Assembly (NCBI RefSeq): GCF_000020685.1
Contig: NC_012526.1
Span: 2,496,001 to 2,560,000 of the forward strand
Length of the DNA stretch: 64,000 nt
Source: Deinococcus deserti VCD115
Lineage (GTDB): Bacteria; Deinococcota; Deinococci; Deinococcales; Deinococcaceae
Direction of reading: 5' to 3'
The notes beneath the pieces are model-generated. The model saw only the letters and a list, made by a program, of their open reading frames with translations. It was not told the origin of the DNA and ran no database searches. Positions 35,706-50,388 of the stretch are shown piece by piece (position 1 is the stretch's first letter; every line of letters starts with the position of its first letter). A program made the position numbers and the translations under genes.

Positions 35706-35741
35706 AAAAAAGGGCTCCGGGAATGACCCCGGAGCCCTTTT
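35706..35741. terminator. Terminator of gltD, bidirectional
   Basis: A GC-rich stem (35708-35721 with 35728-35741) with A residues on the left and T residues on the right, so it has a U tract on both strands. It lies 12 bases past the gltD stop. Confidence 0.88.
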
Positions 35742-35752
35742 CTTTCTCAATC

Positions 35753-37219
<1,467 letters not shown>

Positions 37220-37279
37220 GGAGGTCTCCGCTAAGAACAGGGGCCCGGGACGCGCAAAGGCGCCCCAGACACCTGGAAG

Positions 37280-42091
<4,812 letters not shown>

Positions 42092-42188
42092 GAAGACGCT
42101 CCTGTGAACTGTGACTCGCTGGCCCCCGCGGCGCGGCAGGCTGCTTCAACTACCTTACCTACTGACGCATGTCTATGCAGGATCGTTG

Positions 42189-42216
42189 TTTATAACGTCC
42201 CAGGCGAAGACCACAA
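42189..42216 (-). promoter_or_regulatory. Candidate gltB promoter
   Basis: Minus strand TTGTGG (42211-42216), a 16-base spacer, TATAAA (42189-42194), about 100 bases before the gltB ATG. The match is fair, and the leader it implies was not resolved into any known structure. Confidence 0.4.
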
Positions 42217-42352
42217 TTCAACTTGGTCCGGGTCCAAGATCCTGAAGATCAGGATCCGCAGCCTGCCGAAAGAATAGGGCACCCTCCCTTTCCCCCCAGG
42301 AGCGTAAATCACACTGCTGCGGTGGCGTCTCCCTGCCTCGTACGATGAAGGT

Positions 42353-43363
42353 ATGACCCCTCCGGACGCGTGGCGTAGAGCCCTGCCGGAAGCCCTGCAA
42401 CGCTGGCAGACGCAGGGCCTGCTGAGCATGGAACAGGTTCAGGCGATTCTGGCCGCCGAGGGACTGAGCCCTCACGGCGCGCGCCCTGCCCCTGCACCCT
42501 GGGCGGTGATCGTCTCGGCGACCGGCGCCCTGGTTCTGGGGCTGGGCGTGCTGGCACTGGTGGGCACGAACTGGCAGGACCTGCCTGGCTGGGGCAAGCT
42601 GCTGTGCGTGCTGCTGCCCATGCTGGGCGCCTATGCTGGAGGCTACCGCCTGCGGGACGACCCTCACCGGGAAGCCCATCATCTGCCTGCCCTGGGCGCC
42701 GCGCTGTATCTGCTGGGGGGCGTGCTGTTCGGCGCTCTGCTGGCCCTGCTGGCCCAGGCCGAGCAGGCCCCGGTCGATACGTCTGCCCTGCTGGCCCTCT
42801 GGGGTCTGGGCCTCCTGATGCTGGGGTACGCGGTCAGGCTGCCTGCCTCACTGCATCTGGCGCTGCCGCTGGGCGTGGTTATTCCGCTGCTGGGGGTGTT
42901 CGGGTCCAGCCCGCTGTCCAGGCTCAGCACTCTGGAAGCCGCCTGCATGACGATTGCCGGGGTGGGCGCAGCCATGCTTGTCACCGCGCAGCTGCACGGA
43001 CCCCCGGGCAGTCACCACATCCTGTCGCATCCCTGGGCCTTCTGGGGGCCGCCCCTGATGCTGGGAGGTATCTATGCCCTGCATCACACCACGGCACAGA
43101 ACTTCTCGCCGGCGCTGGGACTGTGTCTGCTGCTGGCCCTCGGCACGGTCTGGCTGGGGCAGACCTGGCGACGCGCCGCCTGGATCAACTGGGGTCTGCT
43201 GACCACCGGACTGGTTATCCTGACCGTCTACTTCGAGCTGCTGGGCAGCCTGGCCGTGACCGGACTGGCGCTGGTCGGGGCCGGGGTGCTTCTGCTGGGA
43301 CTCGGCTGGTCGCTCGAACGCGCCCGGCGCCATCTGAATCCGGACATGGAGAAACGTCCATGA
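42353..43363 (+). CDS. DUF2157 membrane protein
   Basis: 336 residues: a 40-residue N-terminal soluble part with the DUF2157 pattern (LQRWQTQGLLSMEQVQAIL) and about ten membrane helices, most of them Leu/Gly-rich. The function is unknown. It overlaps the next gene by 4 bases; the DUF2157 plus GDYXXLXY pair is a recurrent arrangement. TACGAT (42341-42346) lies 6 bases before the ATG, the leaderless form. Confidence 0.9.
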   Translation: MTPPDAWRRALPEALQRWQTQGLLSMEQVQAILAAEGLSPHGARPAPAPWAVIVSATGALVLGLGVLALVGTNWQDLPGWGKLLCVLLPMLGAYAGGYRLRDDPHREAHHLPALGAALYLLGGVLFGALLALLAQAEQAPVDTSALLALWGLGLLMLGYAVRLPASLHLALPLGVVIPLLGVFGSSPLSRLSTLEAACMTIAGVGAAMLVTAQLHGPPGSHHILSHPWAFWGPPLMLGGIYALHHTTAQNFSPALGLCLLLALGTVWLGQTWRRAAWINWGLLTTGLVILTVYFELLGSLAVTGLALVGAGVLLLGLGWSLERARRHLNPDMEKRP

Positions 43364-43863
43364 AGAGACTCACGGCGGCCCGCCGCCTAAGCCTTGCAGT
43401 CGCGGCGCAGCTCGCGCTGGCCTTTGGCCTGCTGGTGCCGGGAACAGTTGACCGTCTGAATGGCCAGGAAATTACGCTTGAAACGCGGCTGGCCGATCCG
43501 CGCGACGTGCTTCGTGGCCAGTACATGACCCTGGAATATCCCATCAGCCGCGTGGCTGCTGACCCGGATGTCAAGGCCCCGGGCGTGGCGTACGTACCCC
43601 TGGTTGAACGCGCCGGACTCTGGACGGGTGACCGGGCGACGTCCCGCCGGCCCACGTCGGGCATTTTTCTGCGCGGCCGGGTCCAGGCAGTCGTGGATGG
43701 TCAGGCTCTGCTGACCTATGGTCTGGAACGCTTCTACCTCAGTGAAACAGCGGCGCAGGAGCAGGTCCAGGCCAGCGGGGAGCTCCGGGCGCGGGTGCTG
43801 GTCGGGGCATCAGGCCGGTCGCGGCTGCTGGGCCTGTCCCGCGGCGGCGTGGCTATCCGCTAG
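43360..43863 (+). CDS. GDYXXLXY-domain protein
   Basis: 167 residues with an N-terminal membrane helix (residues 8-28) and the motif LRGQYMTLEYPI, the family GDYxxLxY pattern with G-Q-Y in place of G-D-Y. The rest is a small beta-rich domain, probably outside the membrane. The ATG overlaps the DUF2157 stop (ATGA), so the two proteins are likely made together and may form one complex. Confidence 0.9.
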   Translation: MKRLTAARRLSLAVAAQLALAFGLLVPGTVDRLNGQEITLETRLADPRDVLRGQYMTLEYPISRVAADPDVKAPGVAYVPLVERAGLWTGDRATSRRPTSGIFLRGRVQAVVDGQALLTYGLERFYLSETAAQEQVQASGELRARVLVGASGRSRLLGLSRGGVAIR

Positions 43864-43890
43864 CACCTGGGCGGCCAGATCCCACCACTT

Positions 43891-44766
43891 TCAGGTGGGC
43901 GTAAGGGTCAGCAGCGTCAGTTCAGGCTCGCACAGCATGCGCATGGGCACACCAGTCACACCCAGGCCACGACTGACATAGGCGGGGGTTCCGAAGGCCC
44001 CCTGCACCCAGCCCATCACGTAGCGCTGCCCATAACGGCTGGGCACCACCGGCGCACCCACCCAAGGCAGCCGGATCTGCCCGCCATGGGTGTGGCCGCA
44101 CAGCACCAGCCCCACGGGTCCTGGCAGGTCAGGCAGCAGGTCGGGGTTATGGCTGAGCAGCAGCGTGGCCCGGCTGCCCCCGCCGTACAGGGCAGCCGGC
44201 AGGTCAGGGTCGCCGGTGGTCAGGTCATCCACACCACCCAGGTACAGATCATCGCGCACCACACGGCCCTCGTTACGCAGCATGGTGACGCCAGCCTGCG
44301 CAAAGAGCCCGTGCAGTTCATTTCGCCGGCTTACCCATCCCGGACCGGCGCCGGAGCGTCCGAAACTTCTGTAATCATGGTTGCCCCATACGCCGTATAC
44401 CCCCAGCGGCGCCTGCAGCCCGGCCAGTTCCCGCAGCAGGGGTGTGGCCTCGCCTCCCGGCTCGATGTCCAGATAATCCCCACCCAGCAGCACCACATCC
44501 GGCCGCAGAGCATTGGCCGCCCGCACCCAGGCCCGGACACTGCGAACCCCGATCAGTGGTCCGTAGTGCAGATCTGTCAGGAAGGCCGCGCGCAGGGGCT
44601 TGCGCAGGCCCCGCACACCCTGCTGTTCCCGCACCACCCCGAACTGGTAAGCCTGGGTCACTCCTGCACCGCCCAACACGGCGCCACCGAGCCCCAGACC
44701 CAGCATTCCCTGCAGGAGCCTCCTGCGGGTTAACTGAGACAGTTGAGATGAAGAAGGCGGCGTCAT
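43891..44766 (-). CDS. Tat-exported metallophosphoesterase (YkuE-like)
   Basis: 291 residues. A twin-arginine signal (TRRRLLQGMLGLGLGGAVLGG) is followed by the metallophosphoesterase motifs DLHYG, GGDYLD, GNHDY, LLSHNPD and CGHTHGG, which hold two metal ions. Proteins of this type act as phosphodiesterases or phosphatases outside the cytoplasmic membrane. It converges on the GDYXXLXY gene with 27 bases between and is divergent from the DUF3006 gene. Confidence 0.94.
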   Translation of the reverse strand: MTPPSSSQLSQLTRRRLLQGMLGLGLGGAVLGGAGVTQAYQFGVVREQQGVRGLRKPLRAAFLTDLHYGPLIGVRSVRAWVRAANALRPDVVLLGGDYLDIEPGGEATPLLRELAGLQAPLGVYGVWGNHDYRSFGRSGAGPGWVSRRNELHGLFAQAGVTMLRNEGRVVRDDLYLGGVDDLTTGDPDLPAALYGGGSRATLLLSHNPDLLPDLPGPVGLVLCGHTHGGQIRLPWVGAPVVPSRYGQRYVMGWVQGAFGTPAYVSRGLGVTGVPMRMLCEPELTLLTLTPT

Positions 44767-44896
44767 GGGTGCAGGCTAAGCGGCCAGCGACCCGGCAGAC
44801 GTCCACCGGAAGATGCATCCCTGCAGGCTGCGGCCCCTGCCGCTGCCCACCCTATGAAGCCCTTTATCCGGTCGGAAGATTGAACCACAGATGCTC

Positions 44897-44902
44897 TAGA
44901 CT
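44897..44902 (+). promoter_or_regulatory. -10 box of the DUF3006 gene
   Basis: TAGACT, 7 bases before the ATG at 44910. Confidence 0.5.
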
Positions 44903-44909
44903 GCGGCGT

Positions 44910-45203
44910 ATGATGTCCCAGACCGACCTGCACGCCGCAGCAGTCCTCGTGGTGGATGTGCTGGACGAAGACGCCGGCCTCGCCGATGTGGAGGACAGCC
45001 TGGGACGGACGTATCAGCTTCCTGCCGAGTGGCTGCCCGGAGTCGCCGACGGCGCTGCTTACCGGGTCACGGTGCACGCAGGCGGCGTGACCTTCACGCC
45101 TGACCCTGGCGGGGCCCGCGCCCTGCGTGAGCGCAGCAAGCAGACCCTGCTGGATTTTCAGGATCACACTGGGTCGGAAGATTCAGAACGGGATCCGGCA
45201 TGA
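44910..45203 (+). CDS. DUF3006 small protein
   Basis: 97 residues. The core (VVDVLDEDAGLADVEDSLGRTYQLPAEWLP) fits the DUF3006 family of about 70-residue beta proteins, with a charged helical tail. The function is unknown. The stop overlaps the next gene by 4 bases, so it is co-translated with a phosphatase. Either of two adjacent ATGs (44910, 44913) can start it. Confidence 0.8.
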   Translation: MMSQTDLHAAAVLVVDVLDEDAGLADVEDSLGRTYQLPAEWLPGVADGAAYRVTVHAGGVTFTPDPGGARALRERSKQTLLDFQDHTGSEDSERDPA

Positions 45204-46027
45204 GCGGGGCCATGAGTGGCCGCACCGTCGTGGTGCTGCCAGACCTGCACGGCCGTGCGGACCTGCTGCGCGCGGCCGTGCACCGTTACCCCGAGGCCCA
45301 CTTTCTGGGACTGGGTGACGCCATTGACCGCGGGCCGCGCAGCCTGGAAACCGTACAGCTGCTGATGGACCTGCATGCCGAGGGCCGCGCGACCCTGCTG
45401 ATGGGCAACCACGAGCGCATGATGCAAGAAGGCCTGCGCTGGTACCGGCAGTATCAGAGCACCCGGGACATGACCGACTACCGCCGCGGCATGGAGGGCT
45501 TTCAGTGGTGGATGCGCGCTGGCGGCGAGACGGTTCGCCGCGAAGTCAGCCCCCTCACGCTGGAAGCTTTTCCCCCACTGCTGGAGGCTTACCTGGCCGT
45601 GCTGCGGCGGGTGGTGTATGTCACTGATGACGGCCAGATACACGATGATCTGCCAACGGCGCCCAGTGTTCTCGTGTCGCATGCATCCCCGCCAGTCCAG
45701 CACCCGCGGCATCCCAACCCGCTGTCTGCAGCGCTGTGGCTGCGGCCCTTCGAAGGCCCTTTTCCCCTGCCGGAAAGCGTGATCTACAGCGTGCACGGGC
45801 ATACGCCCGTTCCCATCCCCACACGCCTGGGCCGGCATCTGTACGTGGATCTGGGCGCTTACGAGACCGGACGTCTGGCGGTCACAGAGCTCAATGTGCA
45901 GGCCCTGCCCAAGGTGACTGTTCTGTGCGGACCCGGGCGTCCGGAACTGGGAGGACGCTATTCCCGCTTCGGTGAGCCACTGGCCGCGCAGGCCGAACAG
46001 CTGCCCATCTCCTCTCCACGCTTCTGA
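45200..46027 (+). CDS. Cytoplasmic Ser/Thr-phosphatase-type metallophosphoesterase
   Basis: 275 residues without signal peptide. Motifs of the PPP/PrpE group: PDLHGRADLL, LGDAIDRGP, LLMGNHERM, VSHASPP and VHGHTP. The group contains protein phosphatases and diadenosine-tetraphosphatases. It is translationally coupled to the DUF3006 gene (ATGA). A second ATG at 45212 gives a start closer to the first motif. Confidence 0.92.
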   Translation: MSGAMSGRTVVVLPDLHGRADLLRAAVHRYPEAHFLGLGDAIDRGPRSLETVQLLMDLHAEGRATLLMGNHERMMQEGLRWYRQYQSTRDMTDYRRGMEGFQWWMRAGGETVRREVSPLTLEAFPPLLEAYLAVLRRVVYVTDDGQIHDDLPTAPSVLVSHASPPVQHPRHPNPLSAALWLRPFEGPFPLPESVIYSVHGHTPVPIPTRLGRHLYVDLGAYETGRLAVTELNVQALPKVTVLCGPGRPELGGRYSRFGEPLAAQAEQLPISSPRF

Positions 46028-46112
46028 CTGCTGGGCGCAGGTTTCTGAACTTCTCTCCAGCAGGTAAGGCATGGCCCTATCCGGGTGGAGCAGAGCTGCT
46101 ATTCACAGAGGT

Positions 46113-46577
46113 ATGAACCTCAGCTATTCGGGACAGGAACAGGTTTCAGCGCCGCCGGCAACCGTGTGGGCTTTTGTACAGGACCCGGAGCAGGTTGCGC
46201 GCTGCCTGCCGGAAGTGCGGGAGGTCCGGGTCATTGACCCACACACGGCTGACGCCACCGTTCAGGTGGGCCTGGGCCTGCTGCGTGGTCAGTTCAGGTT
46301 CCGCCTGGAGTTGACGCCTGATCAGACGCAGGGCCTGGTCAGGGTACGCGTTCAGGGCGGCGGATTGGGCAGTACGGTAGAGCTGAATGCTCAGGCGGGC
46401 GTGGTGGATCAGGGGAACGGCACCACCCTGCTGGACTGGCAGGGCAGCGCTGTGTTGGGCGGGACCGTCACCCGGGTTGGCGGGCGTCAGCTGGACAGCC
46501 TGGCCCAGCGCCTGATTGTGCGGACTTTCCGGACGATGGCTTCGCGCATCAATGCATCTTCGGGAACGCTGGCCTGA
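46113..46577 (+). CDS. CoxG-like SRPBCC protein
   Basis: 154 residues of the START/SRPBCC fold: MNLSYSGQEQVSAPPATVWAFVQDPEQVARCLPE is typical of the CoxG (carbon monoxide dehydrogenase subunit G) family. In CO oxidisers such proteins anchor the enzyme to the membrane, but no CODH genes are near, so this is a general lipid- or ligand-binding member. The frame opens at 46071; ATG 46113 fits the family start, with a TATTCA element 7 bases upstream. Confidence 0.88.
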   Translation: MNLSYSGQEQVSAPPATVWAFVQDPEQVARCLPEVREVRVIDPHTADATVQVGLGLLRGQFRFRLELTPDQTQGLVRVRVQGGGLGSTVELNAQAGVVDQGNGTTLLDWQGSAVLGGTVTRVGGRQLDSLAQRLIVRTFRTMASRINASSGTLA

Positions 46578-46694
46578 GACAACCAGGGATTCATTCCTGA
46601 TTGGCCAGACAGTGCCAACGGGTGCAGTGCGGGCCGTCAGGGAGTGCGGCAGAAGGCCGCGGCTCCAGAGCCTTCAAGTCTTCTGGGCGCGACC

Positions 46695-47336
46695 TCAGAA
46701 CCCGGTGGGCTCAGCGGCGGTAGACGCTGGCAGGCTCAGGACCGCACGCGCAACGGGCGGCTCACAGGCGGTCACCACGCCATGCGGCGAGACTGCCAGC
46801 ACGCGCTGTTCAGCCAGAGTCCACAGGGCCCGGTGCACCGCCATCTCATCCGCTGGGCGGCCTGACGGGGCCAGCAGGTCCAGCAGCGCCGTGTAACGCA
46901 GCTCCTGCGGGGCAGTGCCTCCTGCCCAGGACGTGTGGCTGGCAACCAGATCCAGTATGCGGCGCTGCTCGGGGGTGTTCGCCCTGGCCATCAGTTCACG
47001 GCGGGCCTGCTCGGCCCGTGCCTGGGCCTCGCGCTCCTGACGGCGGGCCTCCAGCAGCGCCGTGACCTGCCCGGAAGCTTCCGAGCCGCGCCGGGCATGG
47101 CTGTCCTGAATCAGCCGCTCCAGGTGCTCGTCGGCGCGTGCAGACGCGGCGCTGCGCCAGTCACGGGCCCGGTCGCGCAAGCCGCTGGTGACCTGTTGCA
47201 CGCGTGCGTCGCGGCGCAGGGCTCCGGCCACTCCACGTACGGGGTCCTGCGAAGGGCTGTCCTGGCCACTCTGGTCACCTGCGGGCTCTGGGGTGCGCAT
47301 GGCCTGCGCCACGCGGATCAGGGTTCTGAGCTTCAT
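46695..47336 (-). CDS. Coiled-coil protein of unknown function (213 aa)
   Basis: From ATG 47336 with AAGGAGG 4 bases before. The first 125 residues are very rich in Arg, Ala, Glu and Gln and look like a long helical or coiled-coil stretch (EARRQEREAQARAEQARREL). The last 80 residues resemble a small helical domain (RYTALLDLLAPSGRPADEMAVHRALWTLAEQRVL), perhaps winged-helix-like. No family is recognised. It is downstream of the ABC exporter genes on the same strand, 76 bases past the permease stop... measured from its start, and could share their transcript only by antisense order, so it is probably independent. Confidence 0.7.
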   Translation of the reverse strand: MKLRTLIRVAQAMRTPEPAGDQSGQDSPSQDPVRGVAGALRRDARVQQVTSGLRDRARDWRSAASARADEHLERLIQDSHARRGSEASGQVTALLEARRQEREAQARAEQARRELMARANTPEQRRILDLVASHTSWAGGTAPQELRYTALLDLLAPSGRPADEMAVHRALWTLAEQRVLAVSPHGVVTACEPPVARAVLSLPASTAAEPTGF

Positions 47337-47412
47337 ATGGCCTCCTTGTGCCGTTCTTATAGCGGGTCCGGCTGGCAGAGTTCTGTCGGCCAGGTGCCCA
47401 AGAGCGCCAGTC

Positions 47413-48285
47413 TCACAGGTCACGCCGGCTCAGGCGCCACATACCTCCTGCCACTGCCAGCACACTTAACAGCGCAGCCCACACGATCAGGCCAGTGCTG
47501 GCAGGTTCGGTTCCGAACAAGGGATTGGCACCGCGTGAAACGCGGCCGACTTCCAGCATCAGCGGGGATTGCAGGTGGTAACTGGCCCCCAGCCACAGGC
47601 TGTTGGTCGGCATGACCACATTGGCCACCCGGCCCAGTGTGGTCAGGGTCTGGTTGTCCGACAGGGTACCGATAAAGCTCAGGATGCCCCCCATAAAGCC
47701 CAGGCTGTACAGCACGAACACCCCGATGCCGTTGGCCAGGGTGGTAAACAGCGTGCTGCCCAGCACCGTCAGGGCCGTGAGCAGCATGACGGCCAGGATG
47801 ATCAGGGCCACGGCCGGCAGCGGCGCGGGCGGCAGGTACCCGGTGATCACCCAGATGCCTCCCAGCAGAGCTGCGCTGAGCAGGGCCATGTAAGACATAT
47901 TCACAGCGGCGAAACCCAGCCAGCGGCCCAGCACCAGCTGCGCGCGTGACACCGGACGTGCGATGACGCTCTGCATGACGCCGTTCTCGATGTCCGCGCT
48001 GACCGACCCGACCGTGGACAGCACCGACATCATCACGCCCAGAAAAAACACCAGGTACATGCCCAGCGCGGTGGCCCACATGACCGGCAGGTTCGCCGCG
48101 CCCGTGGTGCTGCGGCTTTCCAGGCCAGCGTTTACAGCGCGGGCGTCAAGCTCGGAATCCAGCTTGAAAATCCCGAACAGAAAAAATCCGACGAACAGGG
48201 CGCTGAGCACCAGCAACACCGACATCAGGCGTTTACGCACCGCTTCACGCAGCGACAGGTCGGCAATTAAAAGGGCGTTACGCAT
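47413..48285 (-). CDS. ABC-2 type transporter permease
   Basis: 290 residues with six hydrophobic helices: one near residue 20-45, then a cluster from about 70 to 220 (TVGSVSADIENGVMQSVIARPVSR is the ABC-2 hallmark after helix 2), and one near the C-terminus. It forms the membrane part of an exporter with the ATPase encoded directly upstream; the start overlaps the ATPase stop by 8 bases. The substrate is unknown. Confidence 0.93.
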   Translation of the reverse strand: MRNALLIADLSLREAVRKRLMSVLLVLSALFVGFFLFGIFKLDSELDARAVNAGLESRSTTGAANLPVMWATALGMYLVFFLGVMMSVLSTVGSVSADIENGVMQSVIARPVSRAQLVLGRWLGFAAVNMSYMALLSAALLGGIWVITGYLPPAPLPAVALIILAVMLLTALTVLGSTLFTTLANGIGVFVLYSLGFMGGILSFIGTLSDNQTLTTLGRVANVVMPTNSLWLGASYHLQSPLMLEVGRVSRGANPLFGTEPASTGLIVWAALLSVLAVAGGMWRLSRRDL

Positions 48286-49234
48286 GGGAAACCTCCGGGG
48301 TCTCGTTCAGCTCCAGGAACAGGGTTTCCAGATCCGGGCGGCGCGGTGTCATGGCGTAGAGCTGCGCGCCACTCGCGTGAACCGCGTCCGCCACCGCCGG
48401 CAGCTGATCCTCCTGCGCCAGCCAGAGCTCCACCTCGGCGCGTCCAGGGATTTGCAGGTCGGTGTGACGGACCTCGCCCAGGCGGGCCAGGGTGTCCAGA
48501 AGTCCTGCCGGCAGGGTCCCCAGGCGTAGGGTCACCGGCACCACCCCGCCCAGCAGCTCACGCATGCTGCCCTGCATCAGGACCCGTCCAGCTTTCACGA
48601 AAGCCACCCGGTCACACACCTGCTCCACTTCCGAAAGCAGGTGTGAATTCAGGAAGACGCTGACACCCTGCGCCCGCAGGCCCTCGATGATCTCGCGGAC
48701 CTCCACCCGCCCAATGGGGTCCAGGGCGCTGGTTGGCTCATCCAGAAACACCAGTTCAGGGTGCGCCAGCAGGGCGCCGGCCAACCCGCAGCGCTGCAAC
48801 ATGCCCTTGCTGTAGCCGCTGAGCGTCTCGCGGCCCCGTCCACCTAGCCCCACGGTTTCCAGCACCTGAGGAATCCGCACGCGCAATTCGGGGTCGGGCA
48901 CTCCGGCCAGACGACCATGAAACCGCAGGAACTCCTCGGCAGTCATCCAGGTCTGGAAGCGGAACTGCTCGGGCAGAAAGCCAAGCCGGGCCCGCACCCG
49001 TGGGTCCGATGGACGCCCGCCCAGCACCTGCGCTACGCCGCTGCTGGGCAATACCAGACCCAGCAGCATTTTCACGGTGGTGCTTTTGCCGGCTCCGTTG
49101 GGTCCCAGAAAGCCGAACACCTCCCCGCGCGGCACGTGGAGGCTCAGGCCGTCCACCACTGCCCGGCCCCGGTACACCTTCCGGAGGTCACGCGTCTCGA
49201 TGGCCGCGCCTGTATCTGAGGGCTGAGTGTTCAC
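48278..49234 (-). CDS. ABC transporter ATP-binding protein
   Basis: 318 residues. Walker A GPNGAGKST, Q-loop PEQFRF, signature LSGYSKGM (family C-loop), Walker B LVFLDEPTSALDP and the switch His in NSHLLSEV are all present. The C-terminal 90 residues are the extra domain common to ABC-2 exporter ATPases. The start is GTG 49234, 6 bases after a TATGCT -10 box (49241-49246); the upstream open frame is not coding. It pairs with the downstream permease. Confidence 0.95.
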   Translation of the reverse strand: MNTQPSDTGAAIETRDLRKVYRGRAVVDGLSLHVPRGEVFGFLGPNGAGKSTTVKMLLGLVLPSSGVAQVLGGRPSDPRVRARLGFLPEQFRFQTWMTAEEFLRFHGRLAGVPDPELRVRIPQVLETVGLGGRGRETLSGYSKGMLQRCGLAGALLAHPELVFLDEPTSALDPIGRVEVREIIEGLRAQGVSVFLNSHLLSEVEQVCDRVAFVKAGRVLMQGSMRELLGGVVPVTLRLGTLPAGLLDTLARLGEVRHTDLQIPGRAEVELWLAQEDQLPAVADAVHASGAQLYAMTPRRPDLETLFLELNETPEVSHA

Positions 49235-49304
49235 CCAGCCAGCATAGGGACCACGCCAGCCCTCCGTCGTGCCCGGAAAGTTGCAGGCGGCCCAGGAAAC
49301 GAAA

Positions 49305-49334
49305 GTGCCCGGCTCCGTCAAGAAAGCCGGGCAC
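49305..49334 (-). terminator. Terminator of the aldo/keto reductase gene
   Basis: A perfect 10-bp stem (49305-49314 with 49325-49334) followed by TTTC on the minus strand, 14 bases past the stop at 49349. Confidence 0.78.
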
Positions 49335-49348
49335 CTGAGTCAGGCTCT

Positions 49349-50296
49349 TCAGGCGGGGTTGAGAATGTCCTCAATCCGGCTCTGAACGTCTTCGGTCAGC
49401 CGCACGCCAGCCGCCTTGACGGTGTCTTCGATCTGGCCGACCTTCGTCGCGCCGGTAATGACGCTGCTTACACCCTTCTGACGCAGCAGCCACGCCAGGG
49501 CAAGTTGCGCGCGGGTGATGCCCAGGTCGTCGGCAACCGGCTTCAGGTCACGGACCTTCTGGATGTTCTCTTCGGTCAGGAAGTTCTTGCCCCAGTTCTC
49601 GTTCTCCGTCAGGCGTGCGCCCTCAGGCAGACCGTTATCGTACTTGCCGGTCAGCAGGCCCATGGCCAGCGGGCTCCACACCACCAGGCCCACTCCGGCT
49701 CCTTCGGTGTAGGGCAGGATTTCCTTTTCCACCCGTTCGCGGCGCAGCATGGAGTACTCGGGCTGCTCGGTCACCGGGGCATGCAGGCCGTTGGCCCTGG
49801 CGAACTCGACCGCCTGGGCAATGCGCGCGGCCGGCCACATGCTGGTTCCCCAGTACAGGGCCTTTCCGTCACGGATGACCTGGTCGAAAGCCATCACGAT
49901 TTCTTCCATCGGAACGGTCTCGTCATAACGGTGGGCAAAGTAGATGTCCAGGTAGTCCGTGCCCAGGCGCTGCAGGCTCTTGCCCACGCTTTCCAGGATG
50001 TGCTTGCGTGACAGGCCGCGGTCGTTCACATCGTCGCTCATGGGCCAGTACACCTTGCTGGACACCACCAGGGTGTGGCGCGGAAAGTCGCGCAGCACAG
50101 CGCCCATCAGCTCCTCGCTGCGGCCACGGGCGTATACGTCTGCCTGATCAAAGAAGTTCACGCCCTCGTCATAGGCCTTCTTGACAATGTCATGCACCAT
50201 CGTCTCGTCGTGGACGCTGTGCCCAAAGGTGACCCAGCCACCCAGGGCCACTTCGCTGACTTTCAAACCGCTTCTGCCGAGGTTCCGGTATTCCAT
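49349..50296 (-). CDS. Aldo/keto reductase (potassium-channel beta-subunit type)
   Basis: 315 residues of the AKR barrel: N-terminal YRNLGRSGLKVSEVALGG, catalytic-region FDQADVYARGRSEE, and the NADPH-binding IPGATK-like VITGATKVGQIEDTV. It reduces carbonyl groups with NADPH; the substrate cannot be told. TAGATT (50304-50309) is 7 bases before ATG 50296, giving a leaderless start; the longer frame from 50332 is not needed. Confidence 0.94.
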   Translation of the reverse strand: MEYRNLGRSGLKVSEVALGGWVTFGHSVHDETMVHDIVKKAYDEGVNFFDQADVYARGRSEELMGAVLRDFPRHTLVVSSKVYWPMSDDVNDRGLSRKHILESVGKSLQRLGTDYLDIYFAHRYDETVPMEEIVMAFDQVIRDGKALYWGTSMWPAARIAQAVEFARANGLHAPVTEQPEYSMLRRERVEKEILPYTEGAGVGLVVWSPLAMGLLTGKYDNGLPEGARLTENENWGKNFLTEENIQKVRDLKPVADDLGITRAQLALAWLLRQKGVSSVITGATKVGQIEDTVKAAGVRLTEDVQSRIEDILNPA

Positions 50297-50375
50297 GCGG
50301 CCCAATCTACTCCAGCCTGCTTTAAATCCCAAAGCATCGGAGGTAGACCCAGGCGGATAAACCTGCAGCGTTCGC

Positions 50376-50381
50376 TATGCT
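50376..50381 (+). promoter_or_regulatory. -10 box of the M48 peptidase gene
   Basis: TATGCT, 7 bases before ATG 50389; it rules out the in-frame ATGs at 50377 and 50383, which overlap or touch the box. Confidence 0.55.
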
Positions 50382-50388
50382 AATGCTC

